Below are positions 54,159 through 64,000 of a stretch of DNA of 64,000 bases, in pieces; within the stretch, counting starts at the first letter, position 1, and every line of letters starts with the position of its first letter. This DNA comes from Eretmocerus hayati (lineage: Eukaryota > Arthropoda > Insecta > Hymenoptera > Aphelinidae). The position numbers and the translations under genes are program-made. Location of the stretch: assembly GCA_029851415.1 (NCBI GenBank), contig CM056742.1:150913121-150977120 (forward strand), in the 5' to 3' direction. A model generated the notes under the pieces. That model was not told where the DNA came from and searched no databases. It worked only from the letters and a program-made list of their open reading frames with translations.

Positions 54159-57100
54159 GATGATATACAACATTTTAGTCAAATCGGTGATCCGGATGTG
54201 AAACACTCTCCATGTCAGTGCAAACCCTGCTTTTCAACGTATTTTGATGTCCATGAAACTAGGAATTAGGATTACGTTGAAGACAGGAATCACTTCGGTA
54301 TAGATATACATCATACTCCATACATCTAATAAGATTCATTATTGTGTCGTGAAACAAATTCATTAAAACTAAATCAATACTTGATAACTCAACTTTGAAG
54401 ACTATAACCGACGTATATCTCAAATGAAATGGAATTGGAATGGAAATAAACTGAAAATGAGATTGATGTATACATTAAGCTCGTCATGCAGTGGTTCAAA
54501 TGAAAACTCTCAGTTGAATTTAAATCCTTTGATGTGAAATATGCAAGGCTTCCGTCAGAGAAAATGAAATTCACTCTACGAGCAATCTTGAAGAACCGAA
54601 GATTCGATGCCAGATCGATGCCTCCCAGCCCTTACAGCTGAACGGAAACGTTCCCTACGAACATACCTAAGACTCCATCGAAAACAAGTATCCGGAAAAG
54701 CCCTGAGGGTCTGCACAACGTCGATTGCTGGGGCTCATATCATTTCCGCCTAATTGCGCGAACGGATGTGGCTGCGGATGGCCCGCGAGCAATTCGGCTT
54801 GCTTATAAGACGGCAATACAGGACCGGATGGAAAGGAATGAGACGAAGAATTGCAGATGAGATGCCGGATTTCGCTTCGGAGATATCCAGCCGCAGTTTC
54901 GCAATGTTGGGGCAACTTTGCGAGCGATCGAGCGCCTACCAAGACTGATGTGATTTGCATCGGCATCTGAGACACGCACACTGTCACATTGAGCCAAAGC
55001 TCCGGAATTCTGTATACAGCTATAGCTGGCGCGGTAGCTGTGATGATGTCGTTCGTGGTTTACAGTGACAAGTTACATCGCAGGTGCTGCAAGATCACCA
55101 ACTTCGATTCGCTCCATGAAACATATAAAATCTCTTGGAGATGACTTTCAACAAGTCTACAGGCGATAAAAGAATCGTAGAAAAGGATGGTATATTGTCA
55201 ATGCTGATAAATTTTGACCACGTGCTGGTTAGGTGACATCAGTTCCATGCTCCTGTAGCGCGCACAAGTCTGCCTAGCGGTGAGCATTTTTACATTTTAT
55301 TATGTGGTGCCAAGTTTATTGTGTCATTTTCGAACTCCCGCAATGGATCTTTGACGAATAACCCACAAACAATTTCACGTGAATTTTCCACCCAAAATTG
55401 TACATAGACTTATCGTATCGTGTAACACTGGTGGTATTCACTGCACATTTTTATTTAGGTGTGTGCTACGATGTGGGAATGCATCCTTCATTTTGCAGAC
55501 TTGAAAGGTCGATTTCGGACCAGAACGGTATGAGCCAACTTTAGATTTCTACATCGAAATCATCCTGACAATTTGAAACTGTTTTCATCAATGATTTCTT
55601 TCGCAAGAAATTTCATGGCGTTCCTCATAACTAGAACTGATTTACATGATGTAGTGAAAATATCCCTGGAAAGTGTTCACCGAAAAAATTTCCACCCAAA
55701 AAACCGATTCTTCGAAAATCTGGAATAGATCTCTACGGTCTTGTCTCGGCGTCGCGTCGTTTGAATGATGGATTTTTTCATGATATGATATTTTTTTCTA
55801 AAATGAATCAAATGGAATGAAAGGGACTGAATTTTTAGACTCTTCTGAGATGGATGATTATGTCAATAGATAATATTTGTTCCATAAATTCTCTACAGGG
55901 AATCCAGCCTGCGCACAGGAGCTATAAGCACCTCTGCAGGAGTATCTGGTGCGTATTACACAACAGGTACTTGTTGATGGAAGAATCAACCTGGTATCGA
56001 AATATAAATCGAAACAATGTAATCAAGAAAAAAAAAATTTCTAGCATTTGTGTCCAAGAAAAATATTGTGGTCAGCTATTGATCGTGTTCGGATGATTGT
56101 GGTTAAAAACTATGCTCATCGTGGAGAAAAATCTGAAATCGCCCATCGGTCTATTAATTAGATTGTCCACGACAAAATTTGGACTATATTACTGCGAAAA
56201 TGATGCAGCTCCTTGGACGAAACAACTTTGGCAATCCGCACCAGCAAATTAACAGACCTAACATACTAAGAACAATTTGAGCCTAACTCAAAGATCAACC
56301 ATAGAAACCACACGGTAGTAGCAAAGCATTCCCCACACATTCAAACAGGCAGAAATGAATGCAATCAGCAAGAAAGTAGGCGAAAAAGTAGCAAAATAAA
56401 TGTGCACGCGAAGTAGAAAGATATAGGGAGAGGACGAGAGGTAACTAGTAGAGGGCGGGGATCTTTCATTACGGTCTTTGTAGTTTAGGAAAACATCTCC
56501 AAGGCAGAATCGTTAGAGAAGTTAAGGTCTGCAACCTTGGAAATAGATTAACAGTAGCAGGCAGAAGCAGAAGCAGCAGCAGCAACAATGGCTATGCAGT
56601 TTGCTGACAGTTCTCCACCACCGCCAAGAACGTGCACATAGCTCCCAGGCGTCTACCTACCTCCCCTCCCTCAACCTCTTCTATACAGCATCCCCCAACG
56701 TCGAATTTACTTTCGAGCGCATCGGCCCCAGACAATTCATCGCCCAAGCTCACACCAACATCTAGCTCGATATTTCGTATTCTACAAGCAACTCTTGCGC
56801 CTCCACCTGCAGTAGCAGCAATATACTAGATCTTTCGACCATTGCGTACTTGGCTTGGCCCATTCTCTGCAGTCTTATTTAGCGTCCGACTCGAACAGGT
56901 AATGATAAGACAAGTGGTTCTGGCACCGAGTAGAATATAGAGCTGTGAAAAGTGCTTTTCCCTCCTCTCGAACAATCTAATTCTGCGTCGCGTTTCAGGT
57001 AGAGACGATGGTGGTGAAAAGGAGTATACTGCATTGAGATATATAAATGCACGTGACTCACGATTCGTATTGCAAACGTTATATGTATAGCCAAAAGCTA

Positions 57101-57756
57101 GAGACAAAGGATGCAATTCTTGCTAGCTTTTGAAGATGCTCCTGGGGAAACGACGAGTTCCTGCTGCTTCTGATTCTGCTGATTCTTTGAGAGGGAAAAT
57201 GCTGCATGCCACTCGAGCGCTGTGAATGCTGATTAAAGTCGGGACTTGATTTGGACTTTCATTTTTCCCACTCGCGCGCCCCGGCTTACTTACTATGCAT
57301 CGTTCAGATTCTGGATGTTAATTGAGCTGTGGAATTCATTTGAATGCATATTGTGGAGGGAATAGTACCTCATCTGCAATTTTTCCTAGATTGCAAAGTT
57401 TCATTTTTGTCGTATTATCGGGAGACTTGACAACTGGCGCTCAGAGATGGAATTCTCATTCTTTCTTGGTAGAACCCACCTGCTTCTCCACGATCGGAAG
57501 AACGAGTGTGAATATGCGTAGGATGGTCCTGTAGATTCGAATTGAAGATTAATTTTTCTGGGGATTGATATTGATCATCCGCAGGTCTTACAGATAATTA
57601 AAACTGTGTAATCGTTTCATCACCTTATCAGCTTGCCGGAGCTAACAGTCCTGAACTCGTTCATTCTGAAATCATTCACATATATAATAATTCATGATCT
57701 CTGGTTTTCTATATAACGTGCCTCTGGAGTTTGCAAGTTCATTTAAAGTTCATCCC
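54159..57756. other. non-coding stretch, no supported gene
   Basis: A (GCA)n-like microsatellite (56,552-56,588) is followed by a Ser/Pro-rich plus-strand frame (56,632-56,829) without a good start. The sequence at 54,600-55,010 is open on both strands with balanced composition but shows no domain. Nothing else is recognised. Confidence 0.4.
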
Positions 57757-57760
57757 TTAA

Positions 57761-58143
57761 GGCGTTGCGGTCACCGTGCACCGTGTACGCTGAAAGTTAT
57801 TCGCACTTCTGTCCGATACACTTGCAATTTGTACTAAACGAGAAGAAGACGAATACTTATTATCGTCCAACTTGAATTCGTCTTCTCGTCGTTTTGCCCA
57901 AATCGCAAGAGAATCGGAGAAAAGTGCGAATAACTTGAGTGCAGGCACCTCCTAACCTATAATATAGGCACTTTTGTAATTCGCACTTTCATCTGATTCT
58001 CTTGCGATTTGGGCGAAACGATGAGAAGACGAACTCGAGTTAGATGATAATAAACGCTCGTCTTCTTGTCGTTTCGCCCAAAATCGGAAAAGAATCGGAT
58101 GAAAGTGCGAATAACTGTCAGCGTGCACGGTGACCGCATCGCC
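57761..58143. mobile_element. TTAA-flanked MITE built of two nested hairpins
   Basis: TTAA at 57,757-57,760 and 58,144-58,147 flanks ends GGCGTTGCGGTCACCGTGCA and TGCACGGTGACCGCATCGCC. Inside, a 60-bp sequence (TTATTCGCACTT...CGTCTTCTCGTCGTTTCGCCC-like) occurs four times in alternating orientation, so two hairpins sit side by side within one pair of TIRs. Non-coding. TTAA fits piggyBac-type mobilisation. Confidence 0.85.
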
Positions 58144-58147
58144 TTAA

Positions 58148-58884
58148 GTGGTGAAGTCAAGTATATTGTGTTGGAAACCAATTAAGGTAGTAACAATACC
58201 GATACCGAATTAGATATCAGAAAATACGCATTTCGGCACAATGGTAGATTAGTGTCTCAAACAGACAGTGTTGAAATTTTGGGACCTGTAGGAGTCAGGG
58301 AGAAAAATTCTGGGCAACTTCGTAAAAATCTATTAACACGTCTTCTTGGGTGAAAGTTCATACGCACTCATCCCTAACTATCAGATTTTCGCGAAAGTGA
58401 GCGCACGTGTAAAAATGCACGGAAAATGCATGGAAACAAACAGATCTGCGATTAAGAGCCTACAAAGAAAGATCTGAGCCGATATGTCACTACTTTCGGT
58501 AGTTTCGAGGTTAGGCTGTCGTCTGCTGTCTGTGTAGGCGGGCAGAAACAAGTCAAGCGAAGATCCAGTCTGCACTTGGACTTATCAGTACCGTTAGTAT
58601 TAATACCTTGATGGTACCGGGATTGTCAGCATCATCCGTTTTGATATTCACTTGGGCAGGTGAGCTAATAACATTAGTCAGATCAAATTCACTTCCACGC
58701 ATACTCATATCGTGGTTCATTTCTTAGTAACTAATGAGGACAATCAACAAGGGCCGAGCGACTAAATAAATGATGAATTTCTTCTTACTTAAATTTACTT
58801 CCATGCACTATATCTCATAATATGAAATGGACCTGATGCGTAAAGCAGGAATAAATGGGAGACAGTCATAAACATATGAAGTAT
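58148..58884. other. non-coding stretch, no gene seen
   Basis: AT-rich with short minus-strand frames only. Confidence 0.4.
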
Positions 58885-59110
58885 CGTCAAATAGGGTAAC
58901 TTTGAGACAACAATTGCATTTTTTCCTTAAAACGCGTGCAACTTGTACATCTTGCATCAGAATCTCACTCTTTCTATGGTCAATTTAGAGCTCGCAGCTT
59001 CAGCTTTCGATTGCGGGTTCATGAAGTCCATTTGGAAATCTCCGGAAGGAGCTATGAGCACTCAAAGTCGTGACCGATTTGGGGCAACTTTGGGACAGCA
59101 TATGGTGAAA
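58885..59110. repeat. GGTAACTTTGG repeat family, copy 1
   Basis: Shares GGGTAACTTTG, a GCAACTTG word, GGTCAAT and AGCTTTCGATTG/AGCTTTTGATT in the same order with 60,955-61,147. It is an old dispersed repeat of unknown type. Confidence 0.55.
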
Positions 59111-59871
59111 TCCCAGAAACTTTTTACTTTTGCTGTCACTCCACCATCATTTGGGCTGTGTGACGGGTAATGAGGACTAACCAGTCAAATTTCCTTTGTT
59201 CGGATGTCCTAAAAGTGGAAACCAAATTTGAAGGGAATTGGTGGATGTGGATGGATACTAGAACCGCTCAAGTGCGAGAAAATACCCAAAAATCGACGAA
59301 ATGACGTGTCACTCGATCCAACTCTGAAAATTCGTTAAGCTTTCATGGTTTTAGCGTGCCTCAGCAGGTTCTGTAAGTTTGCAGGCATGTTTCTTATGAT
59401 CCAAAATTATGATTTCTTTCTTCCAGGAAGATGTACATCGATGTACTCAGCCGTGATATGCAAGGGACGGTCTGTCACTCCATTTCGATGTAAAATCATT
59501 ACTCCTGTTTTTAAGCTCATACACTTCTTAGCATATTCTAGAGGGACTCCCCATTCTCGGCGGTGAACACTCGCTGTAATCAACGGACGGACTCCAAATT
59601 ACCGAGAAATAGTAGATAATAGTATCAGGAAACCATATCCACTTCGCTACGCTCAGACTCTAGCGCATTTGAGACTACCATATGTTTGAATGGGGACAAT
59701 TGAAAATTTTATACAGACCAAGTCGTCATAAAACGTTCCATAAAATCTTTCAAACAGTTCAAAGACACTCCGGATTTGTCTAAGTATGACCAAGATCGTA
59801 TTTAATTTCCGTATCTTGTATGCCAGTGGATGATGGGGTCTGGTAGGACCGAGACTCTTCAATATTTGGTG
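59111..59871. other. non-coding stretch, no gene seen
   Basis: Short open frames only. Confidence 0.4.
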
Positions 59872-60066
59872 CTCTATCCGAAACCATAAGTGAGAACTCA
59901 CTAAACTTCAGTTAGTCTGGGATCAACTCTGACTGAAGACTTCAGTGAGTAGTTTCAGTGAGTATGGACTGAAGTCGCACTGAAACTACTCACTGACGTC
60001 TTCGGTCAGAGTTGATCCCAGACTAACTGAAGTTCAGTGAGTTCTCGCTAATGGTTTCGGAGAGAG
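59872..60066. mobile_element. hairpin MITE, CTCTATCCGAAACCAT ends
   Basis: The ends CTCTATCCGAAACCAT and ATGGTTTCGGAGAGAG close a near-complete 195-bp hairpin whose arms include GTTAGTCTGGGATCAACTC and its complement. The target duplication is not certain. Non-coding. Confidence 0.78.
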
Positions 60067-60503
60067 TGTGTTTTTGCCACCTTTTGATAGGTCACAAGTT
60101 TCCATCATTACAATTGTGCGATCCAAATCACGAATTCTAAAAGTTGAGAATCTTTGACATCCCTTCGAGTATTCTATAAGAGATTCCGACCGGCCAACCC
60201 CCGACGCTCAACCAATCAATGAAAATTTCGGACCGAATTTTTAAAAAATTCCCAAAATGTGGTGCAAGACTTTGTTCTGTAAGTCATTTAGCGAATTTTT
60301 TCAGATGATCCACATGAAAGGTTTTGTTTTTGGAGCCCTCAAAGGAGTTGTATAAAAAATTTCAGAGATGTACACGGCCTTTTTCAGTATTCTCACTTTT
60401 AGGGGCCAAAAGTCAAAAATTTCGGGGATTCCCTCATATATCAAGTACGATCAACAGATGCCGTTCTAGCTATCATTCTTTAAAAGCATCTCTAGCCCAC
60501 ATC
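60067..60503. other. non-coding stretch, no gene seen
   Basis: Nothing recognisable beyond short frames. Confidence 0.4.
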
Positions 60504-60599
60504 GCACAGCAAGAAATCGAGGTGAATTCTTGGTGTTTAGCGTCTATGATTTTAGATAGCTGTTAGAGTCTATAACTTTGTTTTGATTTCTCGCTGTGC
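60504..60599. mobile_element. about 95-bp hairpin repeat, copy 2
   Basis: GCACAGCAAGAAATC at the left faces GATTTCTCGCTGTGC at the right, with GATTTTAGATAGCTGTTAG inside. Homologous to 38,431-38,524, and here the hairpin is better preserved. Confidence 0.65.
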
Positions 60600-60954
60600 A
60601 TCGGTCTCGTAATAGACTCGAGTTGCAAGTGCGTTGTTCTTCAGAAGATCTAAACCATGTTCTGCGGCAATACCCGTTGTATAACGCTCAGAGATCTGTA
60701 TTCTTACGGAAATTTAGAAATCTGGACTTGTATTCACCTCTGCATGTAGATCTTTTCATAAAAGAATTCACTCCTGAAATATGCGAAGCACTTCGTCTGT
60801 ATTTAGAAGAATGCAACATCTCAATATAGATCTAAGAACCGTATACACCGAATTTGAGTATATCAACCATATGTATTATTGATATGAATGTACCCACTGT
60901 TTCAGCAGAATAATCACAAACGAGATTAAAATTGCTCGAATGAATGATGAGAAA

Positions 60955-61147
60955 AAGATTCGGGTAACTTTGGTACAAAAGTCACACATTTTCTCACGCA
61001 TTCCTCAGAACTCATGCAACTTGTTAATCTCCCATAAGAATGGCATGGTATTGGTGGTCAATCGAAAGTTCACAGTCACAGCTTTTGATTCACGGATATT
61101 GAAGTATATTATTCGTACGTCCGAGGTCGGAGCTGTGGGCACTCTTA
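60955..61147. repeat. GGTAACTTTGG repeat family, copy 2, interrupted by MITE
   Basis: The repeat begins CGGGTAACTTTGG, continues to the TTA target of the MITE at 61,148, and ACAAAGTTACCCCAC-type text resumes beyond it near 61,487. Confidence 0.5.
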
Positions 61148-61478
61148 CAAGGGGAGTCCGGAGTCTCCGGGTCCTGAAATCTCACCAAAATTTTTCCCTC
61201 CAGTTTCGTACCATCTAGAATGTGAAGAACCCAAAGCAACTCTGTCAAATGGGCCTCCCGTTCAGAGCTACAGCCTATGACATTAGCATTGCCCATATAG
61301 GCCCATGTTAAAAAGTGATATATATAAATATACTAGCAATGTTGACGTTTCTGGCTGTAGCTCAGAACAGAGGGCCCATTTGACAGAGTTGCTTTAAATT
61401 CTTCATATTGTAGGTAGTACGGAACTGTGAAAGAATTTTGGTGAGATTTCAGGACCCGGAGACTCCGGACTCCCCTTG
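61148..61478. mobile_element. hairpin MITE, CAAGG family, copy 2 (TTA target duplication)
   Basis: TTA at 61,145-61,147 and 61,479-61,481 flanks CAAGGGGAGTCCGGAG and CTCCGGACTCCCCTTG. Terminal inverted repeats are perfect for at least 40 bp, and the whole 331 bp folds as one hairpin. It shares its interior with 48,738-49,066 but has different terminal text, as if ends were exchanged. A TTA target suggests PIF/Harbinger-type mobilisation. Confidence 0.82.
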
Positions 61479-61481
61479 TTA

Positions 61482-62863
61482 GTCGTGCGACAAAGTTACC
61501 CCACTTTGCAGCAAATACACACATTTGACGATGAATTTGTCAAGGTATCTGTTAAGACAAGTGAGATCCAGCTCAATTACTTTAGAGTCATCCTGCCAAT
61601 GTTGCAATTACATGACTTTTTCCGAAAGGCTTTTTGTTGGATTAAAAACATACTCTTGAGAAATTCTGTCAAAAATGAACACAAAGCTAGTTGAGGACCT
61701 CGCGCCGGTGCAAAACATTGCTCCTGCGTGCCCCAAGTCGGCAAACCCGCTATCAAAGCCTCAGAATCATCTGCCTTGCCGATTGCGCATAATAATGGAC
61801 TTTTCGTGGGTTGTCCCAAAGTTATTTCCCCTGTCCCAAAGTTACCCCACTCGACATTACATTATACAACTATAATGGGCGGAAACCAAATATCCGCGGA
61901 TAATGGTCGAGACTTATGACTCAAATTATTCTTCGAAATACATGTCTGGTGGGATATTTTAGGAAGCATTTCCTTGCAGAGTTCATACTTCAATGATTCC
62001 GGAAAGTACAGGTAAAACTTATGAAATCACATTGATCAATCGATTTGAGATTAAACCATGCAATAATTGTCTCCTTATTCAATGTACTAAAGTCCTCTCT
62101 GGAACTTCTTGAGCCTCAAGTGAGATTCCCGATACTCGATATACATGCAGACTATACTGCGCTCAAAGTTCTGTTTCCCACTCACATCAAGAGTTAATCG
62201 TGCGACTAGAGCTTGCCGAAACTGAAGAAGAAACCGACTAAGGGATCAAAGTAAGTCGTGCCGCAAGAGCCAATACGTGTAAGGGTAACTTGGTAGCAAA
62301 CTTGTCGCATAAACTTGGCCAACGCTATCAAAACTCTCGCATCGTCTGGGAAAGATTTTCGGTCTTACTATGTAGTATATGATAGTAAACAGGTTTGACT
62401 TGGCGCAGCGATAAGCCAAAAAGGCGCTAATGTAACTTAATGCCCCCGATAGCTTCGCAAGCTCAACGATGGCTCTTTAAAATTCATGGCCAACGAGGTA
62501 AATGGATACGATCTTATCTTGGAACAATTAAATTAGTCGGCTATTGGAATTGAATTATTCTGGTCTACAATACAGCTCAAGCGCGGGCTGAATACATAAT
62601 ATCGTAAATTCACAGATGTTAATTCAATTGTCGAGGGTGATTATCTCTACAAAGTATCCTGACTTTATTCATAGATTTTTCGCGTTGCTTATCGTGAAAT
62701 TAGTCTCTTCTAAACAAGTGTGTTTCAGTGACCATAGTAAAAGTAAAAACTTCACAGGAAAATTATTCCATTTCTGATCTGAATCTCTGATTCACTCGGA
62801 AAAACGAAACTCGACTTCGAATTCCAGAATCATTTTTGGGGTTACTGTTCTTGCTCTTCCATA
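61482..62863. other. non-coding stretch with repeated AAAGTTACCCC words
   Basis: AAAGTTACCCCAC occurs near 61,490 and 61,840 and a related word near 62,285, probably remains of the GGTAACTTTGG repeat. No gene. Confidence 0.4.
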
Positions 62864-63012
62864 ATAGTACATTTCGATACAAGGGTGTGAAACGTTTTAT
62901 TCGCGTCCGAGTGATTAGGTCCGAGTGAGTAGGTTTTCTAACTATACTTTTCGATAAACTGTGAGTAAAAGTCAACGAACTGTGCTCAAAGTGCACTTTT
63001 ACGCACACACTG
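62864..63012. repeat. TTTCGATACAAGGGCG repeat, copy A
   Basis: Runs from ATAGTACATTTCGATACAAG through CGTTTTATTCGCGTCCGAGTG to AAAGTGCACTTTTACGCACA. The same order occurs at 63,431-63,645. Confidence 0.75.
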
Positions 63013-63430
63013 AAAAAAAAATTTTCTAAAATTTAATAAATATATTTATTCATCGCAGATTTCATTGGTTCGAAAGCTCATTTCTCTAAATTGAATAAAG
63101 TTTCCAATTTTTTAATAAATGTTTATCCAAATCATAAATGGAAATGTACGAAATTCCCAATTTGACAAGATCAGAAAAATTTTATTTTATTCGGAGAAAC
63201 ATTTATTCAAACGGAGCATACTTCTTTATAATGAGTAATCAATTTTAATATTCCAGTTTTATCGAATCTAATAAATCATGTTGAATAAATATCAATTCAG
63301 ATTTGATTATTTATGTCGTTAAATTGAATCAATGCGTATTCAACCAGAGACTATATCACAACTCAAGTTTATCATGATAGATTAGAATGAATACTTATTC
63401 AATACCATTATTGAGCTATCAAATCTCAAA
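63013..63430. other. AT-rich spacer with recurrent TTATTCA/TGAATAA words
   Basis: TTATTCA, TGAATAA and AATAAAT occur about a dozen times on both strands between the two flanking repeat copies. No ORF. It may be a decayed satellite or the interior of an element bounded by the two repeats. Confidence 0.45.
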
Positions 63431-63645
63431 ATAGTACATTTCGATACAAGGGCGTAAAACGTTTTATTCGCGTCCGAGTGATGGGTTTCCGGCCCGAGCC
63501 GCAGGCGAGGGTCGGAATCATCACGAGGATGCGAATAATAGGTTTTACGCCCGTGTATCTAACTATACTTTTCGATAAACTGTGAGTAAAAGTCGACAAA
63601 CTGTGCGCAAAGTGCACTTTTACGCACAGTGTATCGAAAATCAAT
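63431..63645. repeat. TTTCGATACAAGGGCG repeat, copy B, with internal hairpin
   Basis: Longer than copy A. GATACAAGGGCGTAAAAC and GTTTTACGCCCGTGTATC enclose a CCGGCCCGAGCCGCAGGCGA segment, forming an imperfect hairpin before the shared TAACTATACTTTTCGATAAA part. Confidence 0.75.
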
Positions 63646-64000
63646 TTTTCATTTTGATCAAATAGATTTTTCAGAATTTAATGTGTAGCCTCGTTATGGT
63701 TATACCAGCTATTTATTCATGTTGAATAGATATTATTGGATTCAAGTGTCACATTACTCATGGTTAATGAACTGTTCTTTCTCGAGAGCTGTGTGATAAG
63801 ACGATCGAAGTTGTATTCATTTGAACTCAACATTTGAGAATTCCTGTACAAAATCATTGAGCTTTCAATTTAGTGAGTAGATTCTCAAAGTCTAATCATC
63901 TAACCAGAACATACATGGATATTGAGATGAAACGAATGATATCCAAATCAGACAGTACACATCCATCTAAGTTGAGCGAATACACGTTGGAGTTATTCGG
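63646..64000. other. AT-rich non-coding end of window
   Basis: No ORF or repeat ends seen. Confidence 0.45.

Noticed and set aside
54667..54987. Balanced-composition region open on both strands
   Set aside because: No domain, no splice sites and competing frames; left as non-coding.

Overview
The window looks like nuclear DNA of an arthropod, most likely an insect. It has AT-rich non-coding sequence, short GT...AG introns, a small secreted trypsin-fold gene, and dense transposable elements of animal type. I cannot name the species. There are no bacterial operons, no rRNA, no tRNA I could recognise and no CRISPR array.

Layout. Positions 1-14 kb are mostly non-coding. They hold a perfect 22-bp-arm hairpin (3.44 kb), a poly-G-rich duplicated block (5.2-5.7 kb) and a satellite zone (7.9-10.2 kb, continued at 11.5-11.9 kb) with a small TIR element inserted in it. 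A dead 5'-truncated LINE lies at 14.8-16.4 kb with a TTAA-flanked MITE in its 3' part. From 16.5 to 27.9 kb there is a series of non-autonomous inverted-repeat elements. One of them (23.4-24.9 kb) is split by a 544-bp insertion that has 58-bp terminal direct repeats, a 13-bp target duplication and a hammerhead-like motif. Low-confidence host exons lie between these elements.

The dominant features are three. First, a Penelope-like retroelement array (29,660-37,482): two head-to-tail 3,448-bp units, each with an intact reverse transcriptase/GIY-YIG ORF on the minus strand, a third truncated unit, an inverted terminal fragment, and a perfect 14-bp target duplication around the whole. Second, a four-exon serine-protease-like gene (40,047-41,890, plus strand) in which the catalytic His and Ser are both replaced, so the product should be a pseudoprotease. 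Third, an apparently full-length DIRS-type element (42,246-47,308) with inverted termini, an internal complementary region, Gag, RT/RNase H and tyrosine recombinase; its Gag frame appears to need removal of a 79-nt intron.

From 47 to 64 kb I see no convincing host gene. The stretch carries at least eight hairpin MITEs with recognisable target duplications (TTAA, TA or TTA) and several dispersed repeat families. The window is therefore a transposon-rich gene-poor region. The Penelope copies are very young, since their proteins differ at one residue, and they could supply activity in trans to hammerhead-bearing non-autonomous relatives such as those at 16.5-17.1 and 24.0-24.6 kb.
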